49,015 bases of DNA, taken from positions 1 through 49,015 of the forward strand of contig DDIR01000062.1 of assembly GCA_002338715.1 (NCBI GenBank). The letters are read 5' to 3'. Below are positions 1 to 7,952 of this stretch, in pieces. The notes below the pieces were generated by a model, which searched no databases, was not told the origin of the DNA, and saw only the letters and a list, made by a program, of their open reading frames with translations. The translations under genes and the position numbers were made by a program. Numbering within the stretch: position 1 is the stretch's first letter; each line of letters begins with the position of its first letter. Origin of the DNA: Phycisphaerales bacterium UBA1845 (GTDB taxonomy: Bacteria; Planctomycetota; Phycisphaerae; UBA1845).

Positions 1-62
1 TAGGGTGGGCCGTGCCCACCGCAGTTTGAACGCCAACGACATGGTGGGCACGGCCCACCCTA
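1..62. repeat. REPIN-like palindrome, family A copy 1
   Basis: Two 20-bp arms (TAGGGTGGGCCGTGCCCACC at 1-20 and its reverse complement at 43-62) flank a 22-nt spacer. Each arm is itself a 7-bp hairpin (GGTGGGC, CGT, GCCCACC), so the element has the doublet architecture of REPINs. The spacer, read on the minus strand, begins ATGTCGTTGG like the other two copies. The outer TAG at 60-62, read on the minus strand, is the stop codon of the transporter gene. The element touches the window edge and may extend left. Confidence 0.85.
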
Positions 63-1646
63 CGGTGACAGCAATGGCAGCACGTTGCCAGCCAGCACGT
101 ATGTCACCGCCACCAGAATCGCACACCCGATGATGTTCATAACAAACCCGGCTTTGATCATCTGACCAATGCGAAAATAACCCGTTGCATAAACGAGCGC
201 GTTGGGGGGCGTAGCCACCGGAAGCATGAACGCCATCGACGAAGCCATCGCCGCACCGACACACAACACAATCGGGTCAAGGTGTAAACCCGGCGCCAAC
301 GAAATCAGGATCGGACTCATCATCGTTGTGACGGCAGTGTTGCTGGTGATCTCAGTTAGAAAATCGATCAGCAGCACGACTGCGATAAAACAAACCCAAG
401 GCGAGGCTGCCCCCATTGAATCGATAAATCCATTGGCCAGCCAATCGGTGAGCCCAGTACCGAACATCGCTCTCGACAGTGCGATACCACCGCCGAACAA
501 AACGAGCGTCCCCCAGTCCACCCGATGACTATCCTTCCATTGCAAGACGCTGCGCCACGTGTCTGACTCGACCGGAATCAAGAACAAGAGCAGCGCACAT
601 CCAAGACCAATCTCATGAACGCCAATCCCCGCAACGGCATCAACCCAGCCACTCGGTAGCACATATTCCCCAAGCGGCTGGGTGACCCACAACGTCGCGA
701 CCAAAGCAAATATGGTTACGGTCATCTTTTCATCGATCGACCAGCCACCCAGCGATCGTTTCTGTTCCGCGAGCGCTTCGGTCGCTCGGCTGGTATCGGT
801 GATACTCGGACGAAACAGCAACAGCAGGACAGCCCACGCGGCGATCAAACCGAAAAACGCCACCGGCATGCCGAACGCCATCCAGCCGAGAAAGTCGATC
901 TGCACGACGTTCTTGTCGGCTAAGATGCCCTCTACGATTCCGTTCGGCGGTGAGCCGATCAACGTCCCGATGCCCCCGATCGAAGCCGCCCAGGCGATGC
1001 CCAGAAGCATGGCGCTTCCCAGTCGCGATTGGCCGGGCTTTTCACCAAGTGCGTGCAGCACGCTGACTGCGATGGGCAGCATCATCGCTGCGGTAGCGGT
1101 GTTTGAGATCCACATTGAAAGGAAAGCCGTGGTGGCCATCATCACGAGAAGCAGCATCGCCGGACCTTGGGCGGAGCGTTTCCAAGTCAGAAACGTCAGC
1201 GTGATGCGGCGATCCAATCCGGACTTCTGCATGGCGGCTGCGAGCAAGAACCCGGCAAGAAACAGATAGATGACGGGACTTGCGTATGCGGAGTAGGCGA
1301 TCTTGTTGGTGAAGTCGTACGTCTGACCTTCGTCCATGCCGGTGACTTGGAGGATCGGCAGCATCAATCCCGGTAAAAGCGCTGTCACGGGAAACGGCGC
1401 GGCTTCCGTGACCCACCAGATGACCATCAGCGCGGTGAGGGCGAGCGTGGCTTTCGCGCTGTACGCCACACTGACAACATCGGGATGGTCGACGGCCAAT
1501 CCAAGTTGCCGGGCGGCATGGGCATCCATACCGGGAAGCGCAGGCCCACAGAGGATGATCGCGAAGACAAAGACACCGAAGATCAGACCGATCCTCTGGA
1601 TGCGGTTGCGCGTTTGAATGGGGGCGAGTTGGGTCGATGTGTCCAT
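60..1646 (-). CDS. SLC13/DASS-family anion:sodium symporter
   Basis: Polytopic inner-membrane protein of 528 residues, the usual size of the divalent anion:Na+ symporter (DASS/SLC13) family, which imports dicarboxylates, citrate or sulfate with sodium. Both diagnostic SNT motifs are visible, SNTATAAMMLPIA near residue 180 and TSNTAVTTMMSPI near residue 435, each followed by a Pro-rich stretch (GSPPNGI; ATPPNALVYATG). These form the two pseudo-symmetric substrate/Na+ sites. ATG start at 1646 with a weak GGA about ten bases upstream. The gene diverges from the PSP1 gene. Its TAG stop lies inside the outer end of a family A palindrome. The substrate cannot be decided from the sequence; a dicarboxylate is most common. 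Confidence 0.85.
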   Translation of the reverse strand: MDTSTQLAPIQTRNRIQRIGLIFGVFVFAIILCGPALPGMDAHAARQLGLAVDHPDVVSVAYSAKATLALTALMVIWWVTEAAPFPVTALLPGLMLPILQVTGMDEGQTYDFTNKIAYSAYASPVIYLFLAGFLLAAAMQKSGLDRRITLTFLTWKRSAQGPAMLLLVMMATTAFLSMWISNTATAAMMLPIAVSVLHALGEKPGQSRLGSAMLLGIAWAASIGGIGTLIGSPPNGIVEGILADKNVVQIDFLGWMAFGMPVAFFGLIAAWAVLLLLFRPSITDTSRATEALAEQKRSLGGWSIDEKMTVTIFALVATLWVTQPLGEYVLPSGWVDAVAGIGVHEIGLGCALLLFLIPVESDTWRSVLQWKDSHRVDWGTLVLFGGGIALSRAMFGTGLTDWLANGFIDSMGAASPWVCFIAVVLLIDFLTEITSNTAVTTMMSPILISLAPGLHLDPIVLCVGAAMASSMAFMLPVATPPNALVYATGYFRIGQMIKAGFVMNIIGCAILVAVTYVLAGNVLPLLSP

Positions 1647-1757
1647 TGATTCGCGATCCAGGGCAAACGAGTCCGATTTAAACAGTGATCGTGCGATGCA
1701 AGTTCGTCAAGTCGGATCACCGTCAATGGCAGGCAGCGACGATGAGGAGACTGGTCG

Positions 1758-3356
1758 ATGGGCCGCAGGATGGCTGGTACACAGGGCAAACTGCGCGATC
1801 TTGCCACGTGTCGCATGTTCTTCTGGCGAGTATGGGCCCACGGTGCTAGAATCCACGGGCTCAATAGTTGGCACTCCTGTTTTGGTCGCCCGCTCACTTG
1901 GTTTGATTTTAAGGATTGGCATTCTTTGGTTATCAATCTTCCACAACCCGACGACGACAAGCAGTCCGAAGGCGCCTCATGCGGTTCGGGTGGTGGATGC
2001 TCCGCGGGCGAACCTTGCGGTAGTGGGCTGGAGAAGGTCTATCCAACCGTCGCGGTCCGTTATGGCTACATGCGGACGGTGGGCGAATTTAGGTACGCCT
2101 CGCCCGACATGAAATTCGGGTGCGGGGCCAACGTCATCATCCAGACGCGTCGCGGGATCGAGTTCGGCGAGATGGTGTCGCTGACGTGCGATGGTTGCGA
2201 TAAGTCGGTCTCCCGCGAGCAGATCAAGAACTATGTCGCGGCCAGCGGGTCCGACTACTACAACTTCAGCAATGGCAAGATCCTGCGGTTGGCGACGCCC
2301 GACGACGAAGCCGAATGGGAACACCTTCGCGCTGAAACAATCAAGAAGAAAAAATTCTGCCAGGAACGCGCCGACCAGCACAACCTGCCCATGAAGGTGC
2401 TTGAGTGCGAGCACCTTTTCGGTGGTGAGCGGACGATCTTCTACTTCATGTCGGAGAGCCGGGTCGATTTCCGCGACCTGGTGCGCGGGCTGGCTTCGGA
2501 GTTTCGCACGCGAATCGAAATGCGGCAGGTCGGCGCCCGCGACGAGGCCCGTTTGCTTGCTGACTACGAAACCTGTGGCCGCGAATGCTGCTGCAAGAAC
2601 TTTCTCAAATCGCTCAAGCCCGTCAGCATGAAGATGGCCAAAATGCAGAAAGCCACGCTCGACCCCGCAAAGGTCTCCGGGCGATGCGGCCGGCTGAAAT
2701 GCTGCCTGCGGTACGAACACACCACGTACGAGGAACTCGACAGGAAGCTCCCGAACATGGGCAAGCGGGTGCAGACCGCCCAAGGCGTTGGCAAAGTCAT
2801 AGGCCGGCAGATTTTGACGCAGTTGGTTTTGATCGCCACGGATGATGGCGGCCGGCTGACCTTACCAATCGAAGATGTCTGGGAAGTCGGCAAACCGGTG
2901 CCCGCCAGCGTCCAGGAAAAACTCTCGGAGGCGGGGGCCGAGCGAAGTCAACCCACACCTGAAAGCCGGACCGGTGATCGCGGAGGCGAACGGCGTTCGG
3001 GGAACAAGAAGAAAAGCCGCGGATCGGACGGGCCTTCAAATCGCGTCGAAACAGACGATGAAGCGTCGCAGACCGATCAACCCGACACCGACGAAATATC
3101 GGTTTTGGATGACGCGGACACCTCTGAGATGGCCCCGGAAGCAAGTCCCTCTTCTGACACTTCCAGCGAATCGGGCCGAGGCTCGTCGGCTGATTCCGGC
3201 GAGGACAAGCCCGCCCGACGCGGTCGATCCAGGCGAGGTCGCCGAGGCCGGTCCAGGAACCGGGGCTCGCAATCAAAACGTCCGGACGGACAATCACCCG
3301 AAGGCAATCGACCTTCTGGAAATCCTCCAACTGGAAATGGTCCGTCAGCCGACTAA
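1758..3356 (+). CDS. PSP1/RicT-family protein with charged C-terminal tail
   Basis: The PSP1 core (about residues 98-375) carries the cysteine clusters typical of RicT/YaaT: CGRECCC at 273-279 and CGRLKCC at 310-316. In Bacillus, RicT works with RicA and RicF in an Fe-S complex that modulates RNase Y and competence/sporulation phosphorelays; no partner is in this window. A second Cys-rich patch (CGSGGGCSAGEPC, 75-87) precedes the core. The last ~150 residues are low-complexity, acidic then Arg-rich (RRGRSRRGRRGRSRNRG), and probably bind nucleic acid. Start is uncertain: ATG 1758 has a GAGGAG site seven bases upstream, but the first 55 residues look non-conserved, and a TTG at 1926 with AAGGA ten bases upstream is an alternative. 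Confidence 0.8.
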   Translation: MGRRMAGTQGKLRDLATCRMFFWRVWAHGARIHGLNSWHSCFGRPLTWFDFKDWHSLVINLPQPDDDKQSEGASCGSGGGCSAGEPCGSGLEKVYPTVAVRYGYMRTVGEFRYASPDMKFGCGANVIIQTRRGIEFGEMVSLTCDGCDKSVSREQIKNYVAASGSDYYNFSNGKILRLATPDDEAEWEHLRAETIKKKKFCQERADQHNLPMKVLECEHLFGGERTIFYFMSESRVDFRDLVRGLASEFRTRIEMRQVGARDEARLLADYETCGRECCCKNFLKSLKPVSMKMAKMQKATLDPAKVSGRCGRLKCCLRYEHTTYEELDRKLPNMGKRVQTAQGVGKVIGRQILTQLVLIATDDGGRLTLPIEDVWEVGKPVPASVQEKLSEAGAERSQPTPESRTGDRGGERRSGNKKKSRGSDGPSNRVETDDEASQTDQPDTDEISVLDDADTSEMAPEASPSSDTSSESGRGSSADSGEDKPARRGRSRRGRRGRSRNRGSQSKRPDGQSPEGNRPSGNPPTGNGPSAD

Positions 3357-3360
3357 TAAT

Positions 3361-3366
3361 TATAAT
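3361..3366 (+). promoter_or_regulatory. Candidate -10 box TATAAT
   Basis: A perfect TATAAT lies five bases after the PSP1 gene and about 95 bases before the chosen start of the Minf_1886 gene. No good -35 hexamer is seen 16-18 bases upstream, so this is a weak promoter call. Confidence 0.3.
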
Positions 3367-3462
3367 CAGGTTGCTTTGGCAGTTTCCGCACCCCTCAGTT
3401 TAATCGCGGGGATGGTACAAAGCTTGGTTCGGGTCCACGGGCAATTTTCAACAACAACGTTC

Positions 3463-3987
3463 ATGGCTGACGCATATCAACAGAACTTAAACGCCCTCGT
3501 GAAGCGCGTCGGCGAATTTCCGGAAGAAGCATACCACTTCATTCGCGAAGGTCTTGGTGTGGCTGTCGACTGCGTGCATGGTCCCGAATCGCCCGCCCAG
3601 AAAGCCGTCATGCACTACCTCTTCAAGAACAAGATCGATCTGCTCGATCTGTCGGAACTTCATGAGCAAGGCGCTTTGGACGACTCCGTGATCGAGGCGA
3701 TCGAAGAAGCCGGTGGGTTTGAGAAAATTAATCGCCACGTCAGCGGTGGCGACCTTTGCTGGGGGCTTCGCAATTACGCCCAGCAGCGCTGGGGCAAGAT
3801 GGCCCGCATCGTGCTCAGCAAGTGGAACATCCACTCCACCGCCGACTTTGGCCGAATCGTCTTCGCGATGATTGAAGTCGACTTGCTTCAAAAGCAACCC
3901 GGTGATTCGATCGAAGATTTCTACAACGTCTTTGATTTTGAACAGGGTTTCGACGGGTCGTACAAAATCCTCTCCGACCGTCGCTGA
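3463..3987 (+). CDS. Minf_1886 family protein
   Basis: 174-residue soluble protein of the Minf_1886 family, which is known mainly from Planctomycetes and Verrucomicrobia and has no assigned function. Recognisable blocks are FHFIREGL-like FIREGLG near residue 25, the GDLCWGLRNYAQQRWG block near 95-110 and the DFGRIVFAMIE block near 125. The start at ATG 3463 (MADAYQ) puts the family block near the N-terminus. An in-frame ATG at 3412 would add 17 poorly conserved residues; neither has a convincing ribosome binding site. It follows the PSP1 gene by about 100 bases on the same strand and converges on tatA. Confidence 0.8.
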   Translation: MADAYQQNLNALVKRVGEFPEEAYHFIREGLGVAVDCVHGPESPAQKAVMHYLFKNKIDLLDLSELHEQGALDDSVIEAIEEAGGFEKINRHVSGGDLCWGLRNYAQQRWGKMARIVLSKWNIHSTADFGRIVFAMIEVDLLQKQPGDSIEDFYNVFDFEQGFDGSYKILSDRR

Positions 3988-4126
3988 TTTGGAATTGAAA
4001 TCTGAATGTTGATGGTGAGAAGCTGCGCTTCGACATGCGCGGTTTATGGTTGGTTATTGTGATCTTGATTCAAGCGCAGCGTTTTGCTCGCTCACTCTTC
4101 GCGGCACGGGCCCATGTACCCACGTG

Positions 4127-4172
4127 GATTGACTTCGTTTTGCCCCTGGATTCCCGCGTGCGCGGGAATGAC
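4127..4172. repeat. REP-like palindrome, family C copy 1
   Basis: ATTCCCGC, loop GTGC, GCGGGAAT (4150-4169) forms an 8-bp hairpin. The unit also shares an upstream stretch (GATTGACTT-GTTT) and a trailing GAC with the copy at 18318-18361. It lies between the convergent ends of the Minf_1886 gene and tatA. Confidence 0.65.
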
Positions 4173-4178
4173 ATCGCT

Positions 4179-4448
4179 TTAGGCTTCTTTGTTGGCGTTG
4201 TCGAGTTTGGGCTGGTTCTTGGCTTCGAGGTCGGCGCGGCGATCGTTGGACGCGGCTGAGTTCACGTCGTCCTGTACGTCGCGGATGCCCTTCTTGAATT
4301 CGACCACGCTCTTACCCAGCGAACGGGCTACATCTGGAAGGCGCTTGCCAAACAGGAGCAAACCGACAAAGGCAATCACAAGGATCTCAGCCCAGCCGGG
4401 CAAGCCACTGATAAACGCCAACAAGTTCATTTGCGTGATTTCAACCAT
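4179..4448 (-). CDS. tatA: Twin-arginine translocase subunit TatA
   Basis: Small single-pass protein of the TatA/TatE type, which oligomerises to form the pore of the Tat pathway exporting folded proteins. One transmembrane helix (GWAEILVIAFVGLLLFG) is followed by the conserved hinge and amphipathic helix (FGKRLPDVARSLGKSVVEFKKG), and then a charged tail of about 30 residues ending DNANKEA. ATG 4448 is chosen so that only a short tail precedes the helix; an upstream ATG at 4478 and a downstream one at 4430 are possible. tatC is about 2 kb away beyond coaD and pyrD, so the two are not co-transcribed here. Confidence 0.88.
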   Translation of the reverse strand: MVEITQMNLLAFISGLPGWAEILVIAFVGLLLFGKRLPDVARSLGKSVVEFKKGIRDVQDDVNSAASNDRRADLEAKNQPKLDNANKEA

Positions 4449-4692
4449 AAGGTTTCTCGCATGACGGCATGATCGCATTTCTGGCCAAACGCTGTATCAA
4501 GCCAAACGCTTGCCGCACACTTTTATTGTAGATTCCAACGCAGTGGTAAGCCACCGGGTTCGCTCAAATCGGCATGCTTCGCCGTCTGCGAACCTTCTAT
4601 TCCATTGTCGTCATCTGGGCAAAATTCGTCCAATCACAATTGCGTAACCGCATATTCTGCTCATTGAGGGCGATCACCGCCCGTTTTTGCGA

Positions 4693-5190
4693 TTACGTTT
4701 TCGCAAACTTCAGCTGAAGTTTTTCGAGGACCGAACGGGGTACCAGTGTTGAAAGCCGGGCCGACTCCTTGCCCCCCATCGATACGATTTGCTTGATAAA
4801 CGTGCTGGAAGTGAGGGCAAACTGCTCGGAGGCCATCAGAAAGACGGTTTCGATTCCCCCCACGATGAGGTTGGTGTTTGCGGCTTGCAGTTCGTCGCGC
4901 AGGTCCGACGCATCGCGAATCCCGCGGACGATAACCGTCGCGCCCGAGCGTTTGGCGAAATCGATGGTCAGTCCGCTGTAGGCCTCGACGCTGACGTGCG
5001 ACATGTCGGCCACCAATTCCCGGATCATCTCGACCCGCTCCTGCGGTGTGAAGACGTCCACCTTCTCGGGGTTGTGACCGATCGCCACGATGACCTTCGA
5101 GAACACCTCCCCCGCCCGTTTGATGATATCGAGGTGCCCGTTGGTGATGGGGTCAAACGAACCGGGGAAGACGGCAGTCGTTGCGCTCAC
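4693..5190 (-). CDS. coaD: Phosphopantetheine adenylyltransferase
   Basis: Catalyses the fourth step of coenzyme A synthesis, transferring AMP from ATP to 4'-phosphopantetheine. The 165-residue product has the nucleotidyltransferase signature PGSFDPITNGH (T-x-G-H) near the N-terminus and the closing SSTFIKQI motif that contacts ATP, with the family's normal length. The start is GTG 5190, set by a GGAGG six bases upstream (5197-5201) and by the start of homology; the open frame runs 34 codons further upstream without family resemblance. Diverges from pyrD across a 131-bp intergenic region. Confidence 0.93.
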   Translation of the reverse strand: MSATTAVFPGSFDPITNGHLDIIKRAGEVFSKVIVAIGHNPEKVDVFTPQERVEMIRELVADMSHVSVEAYSGLTIDFAKRSGATVIVRGIRDASDLRDELQAANTNLIVGGIETVFLMASEQFALTSSTFIKQIVSMGGKESARLSTLVPRSVLEKLQLKFAKT

Positions 5191-5285
5191 GGTAAACCTC
5201 CAGAATTGGCGATGGCCTTCGATGCAATCGAATGCTTTAAGGTATCTTACGCGGCCACGCAAGGATTGACCGCAATTGCCCACGC

Positions 5286-5314
5286 TTGACAATCTCTGGC
5301 GGGCCTTTTACTTG
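5286..5314 (+). promoter_or_regulatory. Candidate pyrD promoter (TTGACA-N17-TACTTG)
   Basis: A consensus -35 TTGACA at 5286-5291 is followed after 17 bases by TACTTG at 5309-5314, a poor -10. Transcription would begin about at the pyrD ATG (5322), and no Shine-Dalgarno precedes that ATG, so a leaderless transcript is possible. Confidence 0.35.
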
Positions 5315-5321
5315 TGCCCCC

Positions 5322-6281
5322 ATGACCGCTGCGACCGATTCCTCATCGCCTGACCTTCAAGTTGACCTTGGCGGCATCAAGTTGGCCAACCCCATCCTGA
5401 CGGCATCGGGAACCAGCGGATATGGCCCCGAATACGCACCCCTGTTCGACATCAACACGCTGGGCGGATTCGTGACCAAGTCGGTCACGCTACACGAGCG
5501 CCCGGGCAACCCCCAGCCGCGAACGTGCGAAACGGCGTCGGGGATGCTCAACGCCATCGGATTGGCCAACGTGGGGTTGGAGCGATTCTGCACCGAAAAG
5601 GTTCCATTTCTGTCGGAGCTTTCGATCCCGACAATCGTCAACGTAGCCGGACATGAAGTGAGCGACTACGTGAAGGTCTGCGAGCGACTCGACGAGATCG
5701 ATTGCATCGCGGGTCTGGAGTTGAATGTGTCCTGCCCGAATGTGGCTGACGGATTGGAATGGGGTACGGATGCGGCGCGGTTGGCATCGCTGGTTCGCGA
5801 CGTGCGCAAAGTGGTCTCGCGCACGAAACTGATCGTTAAACTCACGCCGAACACCGGCGACATCGTCGGGTTGGCCAAGGGTGCGGTCGATGGCGGCGCG
5901 GAGATCTTGTCCTTGATCAACACGCTGCGCGGGATGGCCATCCATGTGGATACACGCAAACCGATGCTCGCGAACGTCACCGGTGGACTGAGCGGGCCGG
6001 CGATCAAACCGGTGGCGCTGTGCATGGTGCATCAGGTTTATCAGGGGTGCGCCAAAGCCAACAACATTCCGATTATCGCGATGGGAGGCGTGCGCACATG
6101 GCGCGATGCGATCGAGTTTCATCTTGCCGGCGCGACGGGAATCGCGGTGGGGACGAGTTTGTTTGTCGATCCGCGGAGCCCGCTGGCGATCATCGATGGG
6201 ATGAAGTCATACCTTCAGCGCCACCAGCTTGACAGCATTCAGAACATCATCGGGCAAGTTCAACTACCCAATAAGCGCTAA
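5322..6281 (+). CDS. pyrD: Dihydroorotate dehydrogenase, class 1B type
   Basis: FMN enzyme oxidising dihydroorotate to orotate in pyrimidine synthesis. Family marks in order: NPILTASGTSGYG, the FMN-binding lysine in TKSVT, NAIGLANVG, the active-site cysteine in LNVSCPNV (class 1 uses Cys as base, class 2 uses Ser), the KLTPN lysine, and the phosphate-binding MGGVRTW and GATGIAVGTS near the C-terminus. A class 1B enzyme normally pairs with the PyrK electron-transfer subunit, which is not in this window. The ATG at 5322 is chosen; a TTG at 5286 in the same frame overlaps the putative -35 box. Converges on tatC with a family A palindrome between. Confidence 0.92.
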   Translation: MTAATDSSSPDLQVDLGGIKLANPILTASGTSGYGPEYAPLFDINTLGGFVTKSVTLHERPGNPQPRTCETASGMLNAIGLANVGLERFCTEKVPFLSELSIPTIVNVAGHEVSDYVKVCERLDEIDCIAGLELNVSCPNVADGLEWGTDAARLASLVRDVRKVVSRTKLIVKLTPNTGDIVGLAKGAVDGGAEILSLINTLRGMAIHVDTRKPMLANVTGGLSGPAIKPVALCMVHQVYQGCAKANNIPIIAMGGVRTWRDAIEFHLAGATGIAVGTSLFVDPRSPLAIIDGMKSYLQRHQLDSIQNIIGQVQLPNKR

Positions 6282-6308
6282 TCCGCTTGTTGGACATCGA
6301 CACGGGCG

Positions 6309-6370
6309 TAGGGTGGGCCGTGCCCACCATGTCGTTGACGTCCAAACTGCGGTGGGCACGGCCGACCCTA
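6309..6370. repeat. REPIN-like palindrome, family A copy 2
   Basis: 20-bp arms at 6309-6328 and 6351-6370 (one mismatch, GCCGACCC for GCCCACCC) flank a 22-nt spacer starting ATGTCGTTGA. It lies between the convergent pyrD and tatC genes. The outer TAG, read on the minus strand at 6368-6370, is the tatC stop codon. Confidence 0.85.
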
Positions 6371-7429
6371 CGAAGTGACGGATTTGGGCTTGTTGATGAA
6401 CTTCGAAACGATGAGCGCGCCTTCAAAGAGAATCATCATCGGAATCGCGAGCAGCAGTTGGCTGATGACGTCGGGCGGGGTCAGGATCGCCGCGACGATG
6501 AACGTCACGAAGATGATGTAGCGGCGGTACTTCTTCAAGTCGTCCACCGAAATCAAGCCCATCGACGTGATGAAGATGATCACCAGCGGCAGTTCAAACG
6601 CAAGCCCGAACGCCAACGTCAGCATCAACACGAAACTGACGTATTGACTTAGACCGAACTGACTCTTGACAACAGAGACGTTCTGCGACGGATGCATCGG
6701 CGTGGTGTAGATGCCATCTTCCAACATGATGCAGCGCTGATGGCGGGTGGTGTTGAACCATTCGCTTCCGACCGGTGGATCGACCGGATCTTTGGCGAGC
6801 ATGGCGATTCGACCGAGTTTGAGGTCCTCGGGTAGGTCGGTTTGCTCGGCGGCATTGTCGCCAACAAGCGTGCTGGTGATCCAAGACGGTTCGAGGCTGT
6901 CGATGGTAATGCCTTCGCCGAACTCGACAAAGAAGTTAATGACGATGGGCAGCACGATATAAAACATGAAGGTGGCTCCGGCAGCGAATAGACCGACCGA
7001 TGCCGGGGCGACAATCTTCAGGAATTTCCGTTCGTGTGGAAATAGGCCGAGGGCGACGAAGCGCCAGATCTGGATCAACGTCCACGGCATCGACAACACG
7101 AAGCCAGCAATGATCGCCATCTTCAAATACAACAGAAACGTATCCGGTGGGTTGATCGCCTGAGCTTGCGGGTCGAGTCCGCGAGCGTGCAAGATCGCAC
7201 TGAGCGGTTGAAGCACAAAACTCAAGATGTTCTTCGCGAAGTACAGCGACAGCGAGGTTGCGATGAAGATCCCGATGATCGCAAGAATCGAGCACCGACG
7301 AAGTTCTTCGAGGTGATCGCCGAACGACATGTATCCGCTTCGCGATTCGGGCGCGTCAGCCGTCAGGTCTGACGTGCTTGCGCCGGTGTCGGCTGCCGGC
7401 TCGATGGCATGGGAATCGGAGGCGTTCAT
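6368..7429 (-). CDS. tatC: Twin-arginine translocase subunit TatC
   Basis: Polytopic receptor subunit that recognises the twin-arginine signal peptide. The N-terminal cytoplasmic motif FGDHLEELRRC is diagnostic, and six membrane segments can be placed. At 353 residues it is roughly 100 longer than Escherichia coli TatC. The extra length lies in a Ser/Thr/Asp-rich N-terminal tail (~35 residues) and in an enlarged loop between the third and fourth helices (about residues 167-261, containing DNAAEQTDLPEDL and GSEWFNTTRHQRC), which should face the periplasm. ATG 7429 is used; TTG 7450 is in frame upstream. Third gene of manC-ruvX-tatC (42-bp gap). The stop lies in the family A palindrome. Confidence 0.92.
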   Translation of the reverse strand: MNASDSHAIEPAADTGASTSDLTADAPESRSGYMSFGDHLEELRRCSILAIIGIFIATSLSLYFAKNILSFVLQPLSAILHARGLDPQAQAINPPDTFLLYLKMAIIAGFVLSMPWTLIQIWRFVALGLFPHERKFLKIVAPASVGLFAAGATFMFYIVLPIVINFFVEFGEGITIDSLEPSWITSTLVGDNAAEQTDLPEDLKLGRIAMLAKDPVDPPVGSEWFNTTRHQRCIMLEDGIYTTPMHPSQNVSVVKSQFGLSQYVSFVLMLTLAFGLAFELPLVIIFITSMGLISVDDLKKYRRYIIFVTFIVAAILTPPDVISQLLLAIPMMILFEGALIVSKFINKPKSVTS

Positions 7430-7471
7430 GGTGTTTGAGGGCTGAGGCAAATCGGTGTCACGTCTGCCCGA

Positions 7472-7912
7472 TCAATCAAGCGAAGGCGTCCCTTCATCCG
7501 TATGCGTATCGAAAAACGTTTGCAGAATCACCGTAGCCGCCAAGGCGTCGCGCCGCGCCTTTTTCTGCTTGTGGGTCAGCTCGGTCTGCTGCATGTAGTC
7601 ATCGGCTGCGGCGGATGAAAGTCTTTCATCGCATTCGTGGACCACGGATTTGGACACTTCTCCCAGTAGCTTCCCGAACGATTGCGTGATTTTGGCCTGC
7701 TTTCCGACCGAATCGTCCATGTTGAGCGGGAGGCCCAAAACGAACTCATCGGCTCCGTATTCTTCGGCGACCTCGATCACCGCGTCGACCTGCCCGCGGA
7801 TGTCGCCGTCACGCACCAGCACCTTCAAGGGAACCGCGATCCGGGCGTCGGTGTCGCCCAGCGCCAACCCGATGCGACGCAATCCGTAATCGATCCCGAG
7901 AAGTTTCTTCAA
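7472..7912 (-). CDS. ruvX: RuvX/YqgF-type nuclease
   Basis: RNase H-fold protein of the YqgF/RuvX family, implicated in Holliday junction resolution and in pre-16S rRNA 5'-end maturation. The catalytic acidic residues are in place: GIDYG at the N-terminus, CDERLSS near residue 95 and the Asp of RRDALAA near 122. At 146 residues it has the normal family length. TTG 7912 is the start, preceded by AAGGTGAG (7919-7926 on the complementary strand) at a suitable distance. It lies 40 bp after manC and 42 bp before tatC, consistent with one transcript. Confidence 0.9.
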   Translation of the reverse strand: MKKLLGIDYGLRRIGLALGDTDARIAVPLKVLVRDGDIRGQVDAVIEVAEEYGADEFVLGLPLNMDDSVGKQAKITQSFGKLLGEVSKSVVHECDERLSSAAADDYMQQTELTHKQKKARRDALAATVILQTFFDTHTDEGTPSLD

Positions 7913-7952
7913 GCGGACTCACCTTGACTTGGCGCTGAAATGATCGGCGAAA

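Noticed and set aside
4035..4259. 74-codon plus-strand frame containing the family C palindrome
   Set aside because: Covers a repeat and the 3' end of tatA on the other strand; no homology.
4545..4615. GGTTCGCTCAAATC resembling a tRNA T-arm
   Set aside because: No acceptor, D or anticodon arm can be built around it.
4668..4688. GGGCG-ATCAC-CGCCC hairpin followed by TTTTT, next to the coaD stop
   Set aside because: The T-run is on the plus strand, where no gene ends; for coaD (minus strand) there is no T-run after the stem.
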